A stretch of 64,000 bases of DNA, taken from NCBI RefSeq assembly GCF_001458315.1, contig NZ_CYRX01000033.1, positions 372,001 through 436,000 of the forward strand. Reading direction: 5' to 3'. Positions 62,934 to 64,000 of the stretch are shown here, one piece after another. Source of the DNA: Thalassobacter stenotrophicus (GTDB taxonomy: Bacteria; Pseudomonadota; Alphaproteobacteria; Rhodobacterales; Rhodobacteraceae). How positions within the stretch are numbered: the stretch's first letter is position 1; every line of letters begins with the position of its first letter. The translations under genes were made by a program, and so were the position numbers. A model generated the notes under the pieces. That model was not told the DNA's origin, did not search any database, and saw only the letters and a list, made by a program, of their open reading frames with translations.

Positions 62934-64000
62934 ATGGGACTGTGCCTTTGTGGCGGCGCGCAGGCAAGTGAGGTGGCCTTTCATCCCTTTGATCCCGACA
63001 AAGCCGCGCTGGGCCGGTTGTTGTTTTATGATCCGGTCTTGTCGGGCAATCGCAATATTTCTTGCGGAACCTGCCATCACCACGATCATTTTTCTGCGGA
63101 TGGGATCAGCCTAAGCATCGGTGAAGGTGGCGACGGCCTTGGCCCCAAACGGCGGGCGACCATGGGCGCGAACCGTCCCAAAAAACGGATCCCGCGCCAT
63201 GCGCCCGCATTGTGGAACATCGGCGCGCGTGAGTTTACGCATTTCTTTCACGATGGGCGTGTCAGTCGCTCGGACCTGTTTGAGAATGGCTTTAACACCC
63301 CGGCGGAGGAATGGTTGCCGCCCGGTCTGTCGGGGCTGCTGGCCGTGCAGGCCCTGTTTCCCATGACCGCGCAGTTCGAAATGGCAGGCAACCCCAAGGA
63401 GAATGAGGTCGCGGGCGCGATCCATGACCGATTGGACAATGCGTGGCCGATCTTGGCCAAACGGGTGCGGATTATCCCCGAATATGGCGCAGCATTTGTC
63501 GATGCGTTTGAGGAGGTCGAGCGCGCCGAAGACGTCACAATCGCGCATATCGCCAACGCTTTGGCGGATTTCATGGGGTCAGAGTGGCGCTCTCTCGATA
63601 GCCCCTATGATGCTTATTTGACCGGCACGCCCTTGCCCGCAGATGCAGAACGCGGGCGGCAGTTGTTTTTTGGCGCGGCAAACTGTGCCAGCTGCCATTC
63701 CGGGCCGCTGTTCACCGATCACGGGTTTCATGCCATCGGCGTGCCGCCTTTTGGGCCGGGACGCACACGCCGCTTTGATCCGATGGTGCGCGATGTGGGG
63801 CGCATGGCCGAAAGCGACCAACTTGAGGACGCCTACCGCTTTCGCACGCCCTCACTGCGGAACGTGGCACTGACCGCGCCCTATGGCCACAACGGTGCCT
63901 ATCCAACGCTTGAGGGGATCGTGCGTCATCACCTTGATCCGGTCGGTAGCTTATCAAGCTGGGAGCCGCGATTGGCCAACCTGCCGGATGCGCCGTGGTT
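62934..64000 (+). CDS. di-heme cytochrome c peroxidase family protein (3' end outside window)
   Basis: Open frame from ATG 62934 to the window edge (at least 355 codons). Two heme-binding motifs are Cys44-x-x-Cys47-His48 (CGTCH) and Cys251-x-x-Cys254-His255 (CASCH), the layout of bacterial cytochrome c peroxidase/MauG-type di-heme enzymes; FRTPSLRNVALTAPYGHNGAY is the conserved C-terminal block. ALGRLLFYDPVLSGNRNISCGTCH is the N-terminal consensus. The signal peptide appears cut short at the ATG: the reading frame continues upstream as RAHRWILL, which would complete it, but no standard start codon is present there. Substrate (hydrogen peroxide) inferred. Confidence 0.9.
   Translation, partial: MGLCLCGGAQASEVAFHPFDPDKAALGRLLFYDPVLSGNRNISCGTCHHHDHFSADGISLSIGEGGDGLGPKRRATMGANRPKKRIPRHAPALWNIGAREFTHFFHDGRVSRSDLFENGFNTPAEEWLPPGLSGLLAVQALFPMTAQFEMAGNPKENEVAGAIHDRLDNAWPILAKRVRIIPEYGAAFVDAFEEVERAEDVTIAHIANALADFMGSEWRSLDSPYDAYLTGTPLPADAERGRQLFFGAANCASCHSGPLFTDHGFHAIGVPPFGPGRTRRFDPMVRDVGRMAESDQLEDAYRFRTPSLRNVALTAPYGHNGAYPTLEGIVRHHLDPVGSLSSWEPRLANLPDAPW

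Noticed and set aside
1-64000. tRNA, rRNA, CRISPR arrays, insertion sequences and prophage genes
   Set aside because: I looked in the gaps and at the repeat patterns and saw none. DUF1353 proteins alone are not evidence of a prophage.

Overview
This window is a GC-rich stretch of alphaproteobacterial chromosome, most likely from the Rhodobacterales (Roseobacter group). The assignment is an inference from several observations: an aa3 oxidase cluster in the order ctaC-ctaB-small ORF-ctaG-ctaE-SURF1-thrC-M16 peptidase; a nuo operon carrying the small extra genes typical of this order (DUF5337-like, DUF5333-like, a NuoE with a helix-hairpin-helix tail); the nuoN-birA-coaX-rnj order; and a C-terminal remnant of the VPLPA-CTERM type. 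I saw no rRNA, tRNA, CRISPR array, insertion sequence or prophage.

Layout. 1-1150: the end of a DUF2927-like protein, then apt and a strong terminator. 1180-11047 (minus strand): the terminal-oxidase cluster, transcribed from ctaC downwards through heme o synthase, the Cox11-type copper chaperone CtaG, subunit III and SURF1 into thrC, an M16 peptidase and a RimJ-like acetyltransferase; beyond lie a metallo-hydrolase and an FAD-linked oxidase. 11216-16151 (mainly plus): tldD, a VPLPA-CTERM-like remnant, dprA, a flavin reductase (minus), a GNAT enzyme, an EcsC-family protein and a small conserved-looking protein. 16135-23948 (minus): ptsP, lysC, an AlkD-like DNA glycosylase, glmS and glmU. 24094-26792 (plus): a phosphoglycolate phosphatase-like gene, a DegT-family aminotransferase coupled to a small membrane protein, and a DUF1353 protein.

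27009-44954 (plus) is a complete 14-subunit complex I operon (nuoA-N) interleaved with seven non-core genes, followed by birA, coaX and rnj (44994-48195). 48271-52458 (minus): an RhlE-type helicase, an uncharacterised CxxC protein translationally coupled to prfC, prfC itself and a DUF1289 protein. 52641-56286 (plus): an atypical SDR lacking the catalytic Tyr/Lys, a small membrane protein, a class III aminotransferase and a divergent GAPDH. 56443-58362 (minus): a 2-dehydro-3-deoxygalactonokinase and a secreted trypsin-like protease. 58572-61585 (plus): a DctQ-DctM-DctP TRAP transporter with its own terminator. The window ends with a second DUF1353-like lipoprotein, a Sel1-repeat protein (minus) and a di-heme cytochrome c peroxidase cut by the window edge.

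Functionally the window is core metabolism: respiration (complex I and aa3 oxidase assembly), cell-wall precursor synthesis (glmS/glmU), the aspartate-family pathway (lysC, thrC), cofactors (birA, coaX) and RNA and translation maintenance. I did not find a large undescribed system. The signals most worth a second look are the VPLPA-CTERM-like tail left in frame behind tldD, a 46-codon in-frame open extension behind the AlkD-like gene, the duplicated helix-hairpin-helix domain in the nuo operon (once fused to NuoE, once membrane-anchored), and a double palindrome between nuoJ and nuoK.
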